Shown here in pieces: positions 25,844-37,549 of a stretch of DNA of 64,000 nucleotides. The stretch is from Carallia brachiata (Eukaryota > Streptophyta > Magnoliopsida > Malpighiales > Rhizophoraceae): NCBI GenBank assembly GCA_021464245.1, contig JADCRB010000119.1:62001-126000 (forward strand), written 5' to 3'. Each line of letters begins with the position of its first letter. The stretch's first letter is position 1. The translations under genes and the position numbers were made by a program. Below the pieces are notes generated by a model. That model was given only the letters and a program-made list of their open reading frames with translations, was not told the origin of the DNA and searched no databases.

Positions 25844-27159
25844 CTCCACCTCCCTTCCAACAAAATCCCCAACCCCTAAAAACAAAAAAAAAAAAAAAAA
25901 AAGGAAATTTTTAATTTTTTGTCGTTAATTGTAATGCTTACTAATGGTAATAGGCCGCCGGGCCGGCCTCTTAAACTTTTTGCTACTTTTTCTTTCTTTT
26001 TTCTTTTTTTTAGGTTCACTTTTTGCTTCCTTCCCTCAGCTATCCTAATACTAATAGTGCTCCTATTTCTTAGGCATATTTCTGGTATTAAGAAAAAAAA
26101 TATAATTACTATTATTTACTTATTTTTTAATTTTTTTTACTTTCTAAATAACTTTATTTTATATCTATTTTTTCTCTCATAAATTACTATTTACCTTTTT
26201 TTTCACCATATTTTTTTTCTTTCACTTTTTTCTATCACTTTAAATAACTTTATTTTTTCTCCACTTTTTTTTTTCATAAATTTCTATTCATCTTTTCTTC
26301 CACCACTTTAACTAGATATTTTTTAACTTGTTCTTTAAGTTTAAAAATTGGGTAAGATAAGCCTAGCTTATAAGGTTAGTGATTAAAAAAGTATTTGTGT
26401 TGAGTTTATTAACATCAATCATTTCTGAGGTAGTGGGCTTATTGTATAAAATAGGGTGACCTGATTTTTTATATATAATTGTGGTGTGGATTTTAATTTG
26501 ACGTGTGTCTTTATACTGTTTTGGTGCTTTATATAATACAATGATGTTATTTTTTAGTTAAAAAATAAAAACATCAATCATTTCTACAATGTTTTTCAGT
26601 ATAATTTTTTTCGATAAAATATAAGAACATTACATCTTTCACATTTTGTATCCAAAAATTTAAAGAATTTGGTAACAAATCAATGAATTAAAATTTAAAG
26701 AGTAAGATAATTTATACCCAGAATTTAAAAAGATTTTTTCAAGAAAAAAAAAAAGGAAAAAATATTTCTTGGGTTGGGGTCTCTTGGGCTACAGCCCGTT
26801 TTTTTTGGTTTTTTTTTTGGGGGGTTAAGGCCTGTATGTTACTATGTTTCTTTACGGATGATGACGCCCACGTATTTGGTCTTTAGCTGCGGCGGTGGGT
26901 TCAGCGCATGTTGCCTTTCCTTCTCCGTGTAGAAGGGCAAACCCAGAGAGAGATATTATAGCAATTAAATGAAGAAATTACGTATTCAGTTTTACTAAGC
27001 TCTGTACAGTCTGCAGACAGGTTTGTTTCTTCTACTCATTCATTTATTTATTTAACTTAGAGAAGTATGGTGTTCTGTTCTGCCTTCCTCATGGTCGCCT
27101 GGGTTTTCCTTTCACGGGTGAATTATATTAGATTAGATTAGGTATTGAATTTGGCTACC

Positions 27160-27197
<38 letters not shown>

Positions 27198-27383
27198 GAG
27201 ATTAGATTGGATTTACCAATCTGGAGCTTCTTGAATTGCAATCGGCTTTTATTCTACTGAGAGTGAAGCTTAAAATTGCCGTTTGTCTGTTGTCGTGTGA
27301 ATCAGGGGGTAGAGGGTTGGTTTTGGTGTTGCTGGGGGTTGATTGAAGAAGAAGGTCCTGCCTGTCATCGTGAATACTCAATT
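25844..27383. other. Divergent intergenic region between two head-to-head genes
   Basis: The leftward metallophosphoesterase and the rightward Ycf20-like gene share this 1.5-kb upstream region. A T-rich block at 25980-26340 repeats phrases such as 'ataaattactatttacc' that also occur near 6950, suggesting a shared MITE-like element. A probable 5' UTR exon of the Ycf20-like gene ends near 27019 at CAGACAG|gtttgt, with a possible acceptor at about 27305. The intron between them holds a (TAA)n microsatellite at about 27162-27196. Confidence 0.45.
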
Positions 27384-28628
27384 ATGGGAGGGACGACGAC
27401 GACGGCGGGGATGATGGTGCACTCCCCTTTATCGCTATCAACTATATATATGGATAATCAAGTGTCCCACACCACCAAAACCAAAACCAAAACCAAAAGA
27501 TGGTTTTCTTCGTGTTGGTGTGGTTGTCTGGTTATAGCCCTCCCAATCAACTTGAACAAGCAACCAACCAGAAGCAGGTGTTTTGGGCCACACTACTCCA
27601 ACATTGGTTTCAAGTCTCTCCCTTTTCTTTTCCCAAAAAGTTGGTACATTTCCAATTCCAACCCATCCTTCTTCTTCTCTCTCTCTGTTTTTTTTTTTTT
27701 TTTTTGACTCCCTTCGCTTGTGAATTGGGATCCACACAACACAAGTTCTTATGACCGGTGACTAGCTGGTCTTTTGTATCTGACTGTGGCAACTCCCTTC
27801 CAAATTCCCTATTTGGTAGAATAGTTGCCCTACATGAATTTGGTGATATCCTATGCATATGCTTAGTTGAGTTTACAAACATTCCTGCCTCTATTCAATT
27901 GTACGTCCCATCATTATGTTGATCTTTGCATATGCTTCATACACATTTTTGTTTTGATTGTTAGGTCTTTTGTGTTTTTTTGCAACACTTGGCTAATACA
28001 AAATGGCCTCTTCTTATCTACCAACTGCTGTGTTCGCATTCCTGCTGTGTTGTGGCTTAGTTGGGTGCTCCCTCAGCAGTCTTAGGCCTTCTGTGTTCTG
28101 TTCTACTTTATTCATCCAAGGTCTCCTAATTTGTTAAGATGCACTCAGATTTATAAAGTCAATTGTCCATTGCCCTGATGCAGGTTTCAGACGAGGAGAG
28201 ATGGCTGGAGAAGAGCCTTTACCTTAGACACGAGTGGGATATCTGGAAATGGAGAGCAAGAGAGCCTCAATGGTGACACTCCTGGCCTAGGTGGCACCCG
28301 ATTGGGCAGGATAATGAGTGCAGGAGGCAGACAGCTCCTAGAGAAGCTTAATTCAGTGAGAAAGAACTTCCCCATGAAGATATTTCTCCTCCTATTGGGC
28401 TTCTACACTGCAAATGCCCTGGCTACTATACTTGGACAGACAGGTGACTGGGATGTACTGGTCGCAGGTGTTGTGGTTGCTGCCATTGAGGGGATTGGTA
28501 TGCTTATGTACAGAAAGCCCCTTTCTCCATCCACAGGTCGGTTGCAGTCTTTTGTGGTTATGGTGAACTATTGGAAAGCTGGTGTGTGCTTAGGTCTCTT
28601 TGTTGATGCTTTCAAATTAGGTAGTTGA
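27384..28628 (+). CDS. Ycf20-like (DUF565) plastid protein, two exons
   Basis: The family is found in cyanobacteria, plastid genomes and plant nuclei. Arabidopsis members (NPQ6/NPQ7) affect non-photochemical quenching, so a thylakoid or envelope membrane location is likely. Exons are 27384-27577 and 28184-28628. The donor AGCAG|gtgttt and acceptor gatgcag|G close the phase so that SR joins FQTRRDG, giving 212 residues. Residues 1-70 are Thr/Ser/Lys/Arg-rich and fit a chloroplast transit peptide. The conserved core begins at LGRIMSAGGRQLLEKLNS, followed by NFPMKIFLLLLGFYTANAL and GQTGDWDVL, then two further hydrophobic segments and an end of FKLGS. The first exon is poorly conserved, so the exact ATG is the weakest part of the model; a Met ten codons further on is possible. 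Confidence 0.85.
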
Positions 28629-30498
28629 AATTAATCCTGTAAACTCCTTACTTTTGATGTTTGAATTTCTGATAATGGTGTTGACTGATTTAGTGAACAC
28701 TCTTGAACTGGGTCACAGGCTCTATGTTTTTTTATGTGTGTGTGAGAGAGAGAAACAAGATGGCATCACTAGACCTTGATGTCATGGTGTACTTCAGATG
28801 GAATTCCCAGGTTTTGCTTAGTCAGTCTCATATTTATTTGCTTATAAACCTCACGGCCCCATAAAGGAGAGAAATGATTCTTAAGTGAAAACCAGAGTAT
28901 CAAGATAACATGAATCGCATGGTTTTTGTTATCATATATAAATGCTAAGGTTAAAATCAGGAAATAATATATTAACCATCTTCATTGTTTGCAGCAACAC
29001 TTGGAAGAAACAGCATGCATTCACGACATTCAACGGTCCGCCAACTTTGACGTTTGACTAACATAGCAGCTATAATGTGACATTCAAAGCAAAATTGTAG
29101 ATGAAATGCAATATGCTTCCAACTAGATTCATTTTTCAAAAAGGTTACAATGCCAAGACTATCTCAAATTCTAATTGGCCTTCGCTGCTGAATCAGTTTT
29201 GCTCTCTTTTTTCCACAATTGCTGAGTATTCTCTGATAAGCCTTGTGATGTGTGTGCTCGTCAGTGTGACTGAATAGTTTGCTCTATAAATTCCCCGAGC
29301 CAAGCAGACTATCTTCTCTCCATTATCACTTCTTAGTTAGTTGTTGGACTCTTCTCCCGTCGGTCTATGAAATTAAAAGAATTCAACGTGGAAAACTGTC
29401 ACGGAGATTATGGACGCAAGCTTTTTCTTTCCCCACCAGTTAATGCACATTCCTTTCGTAAAGTTCGAATACGCAGCAGCTGTAAAACCTCAAACATTTT
29501 ATATGTTAAGAAGATCATTCCTAAATTTTAGATTGTGTGCGTGTGTTTTCTCATACATTCAACAGAAGTAAGCCACTTTCCTAGGAAACATAATTTGGAC
29601 TTATGTCTCTGTTTTGTGTTGAAAATTAACCAGACTTCAACCAAACGAAAAAACCACCCATGAAAACATGCAACGCAGACACTGAGACGAAATGTCTTCA
29701 GAAACTCTTAGCTTTGCCAGAGAAAGTTGATATATTTGTTAAAATTGAATATGGAACAAAGGAATCTTTCAGAAATGCTAGATAAAAGAAACATCTGGAA
29801 AATATTTTTGACTGAAAACATGTATTTATGCAAACCGTAACCGCAATCCAGACACACTCTTTATCATTTTGCGATGGATGGTAACAACAAAACCGCAGTA
29901 TTTTCAATTAATTAATTTGGTGATGTTTCTCAATTTTTTTTTAAAAGTTTTTTGAGACTTGTGCTTAATTGTAGGAAGGGCAGAGAGCGGAGAGAAACGT
30001 GCCGCTTTATTTTACTACACAGGACAGGACAGGACAGAACAGAACGGGAGAAGCAATGTTGACCATTGAAAATGAGATAAGAGACTTTTTCTACGCACGT
30101 AAAAGTCTCTTAATCCACTCTGCTTTCGGACACATGTCAGTTTAACCTTGATCCTATAGGATATATACATATACATATACAATTATAATTTGAACCTTGA
30201 CAATTGATATTCAAACGCAGCAAGATACTGCATACACGCACCACAAGAAAGTAAAATCAAGGTTTTTTAACTCTTTTTGTGCGTGCATGTAACATTTTTT
30301 GCGTGTAAATATTAGTTACCTTGAACCTTTCTGAAGGGTATCAAATATCATACTTTCGTGCATGTGAGTTACAGGACTGTGATTGTTCGTTGAGCCCTGT
30401 GAATTGAGTCTCTGACGACGACATCAATAACTTCCACAAAAAAAAAAAGAAAAAAAAAATTTGTGCAGAAGTCTTTCTGGCAATAGAAAAGAAAATTG
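28629..30498. other. Ycf20-like 3' flank and GDSL upstream region
   Basis: No gene supported. The first few hundred bases are likely 3' UTR. A short direct array 'caggacaggacagg' occurs at about 30021-30035. The final 200 bp contains A runs at 30439-30459 just before the lipase start. No clear TATA box was found. Confidence 0.4.
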
Positions 30499-30560
30499 AT
30501 GAGAAATATGAGAGGCGGAGGGGCGCCATCCTGATCTTGCTCGTTTTATTGCAAGTCTGT

Positions 30561-32087
30561 ATGTTGTTCAACACATGCAGTTTGGCTGCAAGGACAACAC
30601 CTTCTTCAAATATTTACAAGAAATTCTCTGCCATTCTAGTCCTGGGCGATTCAACGATGGACCCTGGCAATAACAACGCAATTCCCACATTGTTCAGGGC
30701 CAATTTCCCGCCATATGGCCGAGATTATCCTGGCCACATTCCTACTGGAAGGTTCTCCAATGGCAAGCTCATTCCTGATATGTTGGCCTCTGCTCTGGGC
30801 ATCAAAGAAGCCGTTCCTCCGATCCTGGATCCACACCTATCAGACGAAGACCTGGTTACGGGTGTTAATTTCGCATCGGCTGGAGCGGGATTCGATGAGA
30901 GAACGAACGCTCTATTTCAAGTCCTGGCACTTTCAAAGCAAATTGCTCTCTTCAAGAGGTATGCTGAGAAGCTAAAGGGAATTGTTGGAGATCAAGCAAA
31001 GGCTAATGCCATACTTAATGGCGCTCTGGTGATTATCAGCGTAGGGAGTAATGATATGAAAGCAGAAAGAATGGAGTCCAACGACACTGCCTACCAGGAT
31101 CTTTTGCTAGGTGACGTCCAAAAAATGCTCACTGTAAGCACTGCCTTACGCACCATGTGTATCTCTCGCTTAGTTATGTTCTTGTCAGTCTCACTCAGTC
31201 ATCATCAACCACGACAATAGATATTCGGTCTGATCGCAGTTTTGGAATGCTCTATTACTCCCTGCAAAACCAAAACCAAAAATGAGGCGCTGATGTATTT
31301 ATTGACTTCATTCTATTTTTGGGGAATTATTAATTGGACGGCAATGCATACACACTAGTAAATAAATAGTCCTGAATGTTAACATATTAAAAGTTTTCAT
31401 TGTTTTTCAAGCATTTAATTTGTACATGTGATCGACCTCGCAGGAACTCTATGATGTTGGTTGCCGCTCCATGATTATACCCAACCTTCCTCCCATCGGT
31501 TGCCTCCCCAGTCGAATTACCAACAAATATCTGTTCCCAGGTGATCGAAAATGCATAGAAGCTCATAATTCCTACATCCAATCATTTAATCAGAAGTTTG
31601 TCGAGTTGTTGACCCAATTACAGGGGAAGCTTGTAGGGAGCAAACTCGTGTGTGCAAACATCTATGATTTGATGATGGACATGATCAATCATCCCCAAAA
31701 GTATGGTAAGCTAGCTATTGCACTCCACCTCACATAGTCATATATAAATATCTGATGAAGCATCTTCCAAATGGATGCCCTCTCATTTCGATGATTAAAC
31801 CAAGTTAACCAATTCAAACAAGAAGCATGCTTTGCGTTTGAAGATGATGACTATTATTTATATTAAGAGGGCTATGGTGTACTTATTTTATGGCAGGATT
31901 TGAAGAAACCAAAAGGGGGTGCTGCGGGACAGGATTTTTCGAAATTGGACCCTTATGCAATGTCGCCTCTCCAACATGTGAGGATGCTTCTAAGTTTATG
32001 TTTTGGGATGCTATTCACCCTTCTCAAGCAACCTATCAGCACCTGGCTGACTACATACTTAAGCAAGCTATTCCCAAGCTAATGTGA
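30561..32087 (+). CDS. GDSL-type esterase/lipase (secreted, EXL-like), three exons
   Basis: SGNH-fold hydrolases of this plant family are usually secreted and act on cell-wall, cuticle or seed lipid esters; the substrate is unknown here. Exons: to 31133, 31444-31705 and 31897-32087, GT-AG, phases closed. Block I is LVLGDSTMDPGNNN with the nucleophile Ser encoded at 30651-30653. Block II is GVNFASAGAGFD, block III VGSND, and the C-terminal DAIHPSQ supplies the Asp and His. From the ATG at 30561 the protein is 341 residues, but it then lacks most of the signal peptide. The hydrophobic core AILILLVLLQVCMLF is open upstream with no in-frame ATG. ATGs at 30499 and 30508 lie in another frame that stops after 'GGAPS'. 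One extra G in the GGGG at 30520-30523 would join them into a normal signal peptide (about 361 residues). Confidence 0.88.
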
Positions 32088-32833
32088 TCAATTTAGCGTT
32101 AAGAGAGTAAGAATAGAAAGGAAAGGGAATTGGCACAAGCCTTTGATTTTACACTCCAGAAAAAGACACAAAATATGCGATATTTCATTGATAGACACCC
32201 AATGTCTTTTGCTGATCAGAGTTATTATATGCTAATTAACAAGAAGCTTTAGGGCCAATTGAAGTGGCACAAGCAAAACACTGAGTCTCAGTTTAAAGTA
32301 TGGCTTCTGCTGTGCTGGCTGGCTGCTTCTACACTGAATAGAGGTAAATCATTTGTCGTATGTATGGCTTCTGTCTTCCGTGGGTGGCCTTTTCCGCCAA
32401 GAAACAAAAATATAAAGTGAAAAACTTTGTGGTTGGGCTGTTCTGCCAAAGAGGAACAGTAGGACACTAGAGACAGACATGTGGTTGGGTTTCTACTGTA
32501 TAGTTCTTATAATATAAGATTATGAATGAATTATTATTAAAAAATAAATAACTTTCATTGATTTGAGTAGAAAATTGGTTGCTTAAGACCCGCTCCAATT
32601 AATTGCGAATGCACCTCAACTCCATTACATTTTATATTAAGATCAAAAAAGAAAAATCATTTTATTTTCCCGCTTGCGTGTAAGGAAAACTAAAGAATGA
32701 TTCCAACTTGCTCACTCTTTTATTTCTCTCAAGAATTCGAGTCTAGTTCTAGCGAGTAGACTGGTAGTAGTAGTAGTAGTATTAGAACTCTTTGGTTAAA
32801 AATGACATAGGCATAGCAAACACTCAGTGTAGC

Positions 32834-33025
32834 CAGAAAATTTATCTGGTAGGGAGAAAGAAGATGCTAAATAAAAAAGAACAAGGAAGTGGGGATAAAA
32901 ATATAGAACACAAATTTTAATAAGATCAAAGTATAAATTTTAATAAAGACAAATGCATAAATTCTTAACAAATCCTTTTTTTTTTTTATTTAACTGCTCC
33001 ACTGTCCTACTTTGGCTCCGCCACT
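32834..33025. repeat. Short dispersed repeat with 'ggctccgccactgc' terminus
   Basis: It starts near gtgtagccagaaaattt and ends ctttggctccgccactgc. The complementary wording 'ggcggagccaggaatt' opens a similar segment at 52945. This points to one dispersed transposon-derived family in at least two places. The class is unresolved. Confidence 0.45.
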
Positions 33026-33360
33026 GCAAACACCTCTTACGATGAAGCTTTGATTTATGACCAAATATTGTCTCTTTGACAAGAAAAATTGCTCAAATAA
33101 CAACAACGTGAAAATGCCCATGTATCCATAGTACATGAAACATAAACTCTGACTAATCTGTTAAAATAAAAAATAAAAAAGAAAGAAAGATACACCAAAA
33201 AGAAAATTCCAGAAATGTTGGCAAGAAGAACAATATACGGTAGTCTAAAGACGTTCATAGTACCTGCTATTTCATATTTATATATAAACAAATCAACTAA
33301 ATAATATTGGATTATAATGAAACATGACCAAGCATATGCACGCAACCACTCTCAAACAAT

Positions 33361-33409
33361 TACTAAGACAAGTAAATCTCAAAAAAAAAAAAAAAATACT
33401 AACAAGTAA
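33361..33409. mobile_element. Short poly(A) insertion between near-direct repeats
   Basis: tactaagacaagtaa at 33361-33375 and tactaacaagtaa at 33397-33409 flank 'atctc' plus about 16 A residues. The repeats differ by a two-base gap. The form matches the other short poly(A) insertions here. Confidence 0.4.
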
Positions 33410-33959
33410 TTATAACCGGTGAAAAAAATAAAAGAAAAATAATTACAACAGATGGAAATCAAACTGAGAAGAAGCACTGCACCATCCATTCTTTGTAATA
33501 TAGTTATCTATATATGTAATTGAAAATTACAAAAACTGGTGTCTGGATACATAAGAAAAGACAAAAAAAAAAAACTACCCGAGGATCTGTGTTTCTAAAA
33601 TTCCACAAAATTCATAGCAATCGAGATTTTATAAGCTCTCGCATTACATGCTAAAACTTCGGTTAGATCCTTGATCGTTAGAGGAACAGAGTACCATAAA
33701 AAGTTAGATCAGATGGGAGATGTGGGGGGTTGCAGCGGCCTTCTATGAACTTCCTATAATTAGGTGTAATTATTATTATAAAGGCAATGGAAAAGGAAGG
33801 AGAAGAGAGAAGAGAAAACGGAAACCAAGCCCAAATTGAAATTGTTGATGAGGAAATCAGTAGCGTAAGTAGCGATCTTTGGTTTTCCTTGGGGGACCCC
33901 ATGCATGCCATCATCAATCTTACTGATAATAATAATAATAATAATAATAATAATCAATA

Positions 33960-36900
33960 TTAAGCGTCATTCCACACAGTGAAGGGTGGAGGAGCTCCAT
34001 GGCAAAGAGCCACATTAATATTGTTGGACCTGGATGCAGCAAGTGCAGGAACCGCAGTGGGAACCCAGTTATTGCAGGCTGACGCCCCCTGAATCTGATC
34101 ACTAAAATATGCCCCACTACTACTAGTAACCCTGACCACGCCAGCCGGTGATGATTGCTGAGTCGACAGATAGTAATTATAGTTTCTGGCATGGTCGTCA
34201 TAAGAATTTGAGGAGGAGGAGCCACCATACATACCCTCATAACCAACGAGTGCCTTCACGACCCCTCCATCTCCATCTCCATCTCCATCTCCATCTCCAT
34301 CTCCATCTCCATCTCCATAACCATTATTAATATTATTATTACTATTATTCCCCTGGTTTTGGCTATCATTGCCCATTACCACTGTGGCCATTGGGATGGC
34401 ATACCCACCAGTACTGCAGCTTCCATAAGCATAGCCACCATCACCACCATTGCTATACATAACAGAAGGAGACCCTGCAGAGCTATGTTGTTCCACAGAA
34501 GAAGAGTCCGCGTCCATGAGGTTGTGCAGGACAGATGACTGGAAGAAATTGTGGGTGTTGTTTCCTAATTGTAGCTGATGATGCTGGTGATGATGATGAA
34601 TATGATCTTGATGATAGCTAGCATCATCGGAGTCTTGTTCTTGTTTGCACCAGAGCCGCTGGGCATTATTGTAAGGATTAGGATATTGTTGCGGCAGCAT
34701 GCCGCAGAAAGGCTGAGCTTGTTGATGAAATGCAACTGTAGGCCAGCCATAGCTGCTGATGATTCCATCGGTCAAGTGGGAACTCAGAGTGTCGTCGTCT
34801 GCAGATCTGCGAGAATCAACCGACATGTCAGTCGCCTCCACATCTTTCAAACGCTTGGCCGACCCACCAATTGGCAGCGTGCTGCTTTCAATTATGCTGT
34901 TCACATCATATCTGCTCATGTCGAAGTTGGTTACCGCATTTAAGCCTCGGAATTTTATGGCCGCTATGTCGTACGCCTCGGCAGCTTCCTCTTGGGTGCC
35001 TATATATCCAATTCAACCTCAATGTTATATACGTACACAAACATGCAAACAATCCACACATTAATGTACCAGTTTAGCATTAAATTTTTTTGGGTGCTAT
35101 GTACACCAAGCAGCGTCGGGAGACAATATAATATTAATTTTTTTTATAAAATTTAAATTTAAATTTAAATAAGTATTATTCTAAAATATAAAATGTTAAA
35201 TAACAAAAGAGATTCATTAAAAAAAATTATTTAAGAATTTTTTTACGTGAGCCTATTAACAAAAAGAGTTTCAAAATTATGGAGGGGCCATTTCAACAAA
35301 AAAAAGAGAGAGAGAAGGAAAAATAAAAAAAAGCACTCCAGATATACCAAATCCATTGTCACAACAATACCCACTCAAAATAAGTTATGGTATGGCCCAT
35401 TTTTCGAAAGTGTTCATACATAATTCGGGTCAGGGCCTATAAACGGTCAATTAGGAACATATGCAAGCTAAGAGAAGATAAAACTTGGACCAAAAAAAAA
35501 AAAAAAAAGATAAAACTTACTGAAAGTTCCTAAGTAAAGGTCTTTGTTGCCTGCAACTCTTCCAATCCTGGCTTGCCATCTTCCGTGCTGATGGTGTCTA
35601 ATGTGCATTATGAAAAGACAGATTAATTAGGAGACTATAAGTGAAAAGATATATCTTCAATTGAGTACCAAAATGAGATATCAGTTCTTCTAAGTAATAA
35701 ATCTTTGACACAAGCATACGAGGATTTAGATTCTCAATCTCATTAACACATAATTAAGCAGCCAAGTTCCAACGAAGACAATGCTAATTTGGTAACTTTC
35801 TGGCAAAAAATTGGCACATTATTTTCCATTTGCCCCACCAATTCACAACGCATGTTGGAATGGATTTAAAAGCACTTGCAATTTATGAAATTCCTTACCG
35901 TAAAATTGGATTTCTAAACAAATTTGGAAATTTGATTAGTAATTACCGGCAACAGTATTTTCTACAAAGAAAAAGATAGTTGCCGGAATATTCAGCAAAA
36001 CCATTTGACTGGGTTAACATTTATTATTATTATTATTATTATTATTGTTATTTTGCTGGGGGATTTACCTGGTTACACCTCGATAAATGGATGCCCCACG
36101 GGAAAACCCACTACTTTTCCTGCATCCACAAAAGAAAATAGCGACACAAATATTATGAGTTAAATTTTGATTTATCTTTTTTTACAAATAAAGTTTCTCC
36201 AAAGTAGAAAGAAATCGAAAAAGAAGAAGAGAAGAAGTTGTATAACAAGTAAAAAAGCAATCGACTTTTAAAGTACCTTCGCAGCGACGCAACAAACTCC
36301 TGCCTTGTCATGTGCTTCATTTCTTCCAACTCCTTTTCATATTCGCTAATCTGCAGTTGTAATATATTTTATTTTCAGCAACAAAACAGCTCCGGAAAAA
36401 TATAATAAGCAATAAAATCACTTATTTAAAAAAAAAAAGGTAACAATACCCACAAGCCACCGTAAGGAGCATTTAGAAAATTTCCCTTTCATTGCACCAA
36501 ACCAAAAAAAAAAAAAAACAGAAAATTTCCCTTTAAAAAGGATAAATCCCAAGTTGTGGGATACTTTGGGGTACACAAACATAAAGAAGTCAATAATTTT
36601 TTCCCACACTGCAAAAATATGAAATACAGGGCAAACGCATCTCCATTAATAAATTAACGGAATGTCAAAAACATTGTGATACTCAAAAAAAAAAAAAAAA
36701 AAAGAGATAGAAATCAGAGTGTGCATTTACTTGAATATGAAACTAAGCCCAGGTGTTTGCTAGATAGAAATCAAAATTTGCATTTACTTGAATATGAAAT
36801 TGTGTTTGGTAATTTTACTTATATGTGTTTATGAGTATAATTCACTTATAATTTTATATCATATACATATATTTTTTTATATTTATTTGAAGTAAAGTGT

Positions 36901-37500
36901 AATAGAAGATGTTAAATAAGTTACAAAAAAAAATCAAATTAAAAGTTCCCTAAGAACACAAAGCAAAAGAATATATAGAAATCATAAACATGAGTTTCCC
37001 AGACAAAAAATCTTAAATACCGGGAAATTGGTGGTAGTAGTGGTGCCCCAGTATTTCAATGCTGCTAAATCGTAAGCTCTAGCTGCCTTTTCTTCTTTGT
37101 CATAACCACCTATATGAAGAATCATAGCCTAAGGGATAGGAATCACAAATGGGAAGGGGAAAAAAACAAGACCTTTTACTTAAAATCGCGAACATCTTGA
37201 TTTTGATTCTTTATTTATATATTATATATATATTTGTTTACAGTTTAGTCAAATAAATTGTCGGAGGAGAAAATAAAAGGAAAGCAGAAGTCGCCTTACC
37301 CAAATAAACTTCGGTGAGACCGATTTGCAAAGCCCCACATCAAGGTACGGCAAGGACCCAAAGAGGCAATAAACGTCAGTGCAAAACAATTCCATTTATT
37401 TATGGATAAGCATGCACAGCAGAACCAAATGAAAGAGAAACGAAATATATACTTTTAATGTTTTTTTTATTATTTCACCAGAATCTGTAGTTCTATGCAA

Positions 37501-37549
<49 letters not shown>

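Larger units (their letters stand above)
32088..33959. other. Intergenic region between convergent GDSL and BBM-like genes
   Basis: Both neighbours end here, so the flanks are 3' UTRs. No gene is seen. The stretch 32830-33025 begins 'gtagccagaaaatttatctgg' and ends 'tttggctccgccactgc', a terminus also present near 52940 and 53290, suggesting a shared repeat. A short poly(A) insertion with near-direct repeats sits at 33361-33409, and (TAA)n lies at about 33926-33954. Confidence 0.45.
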
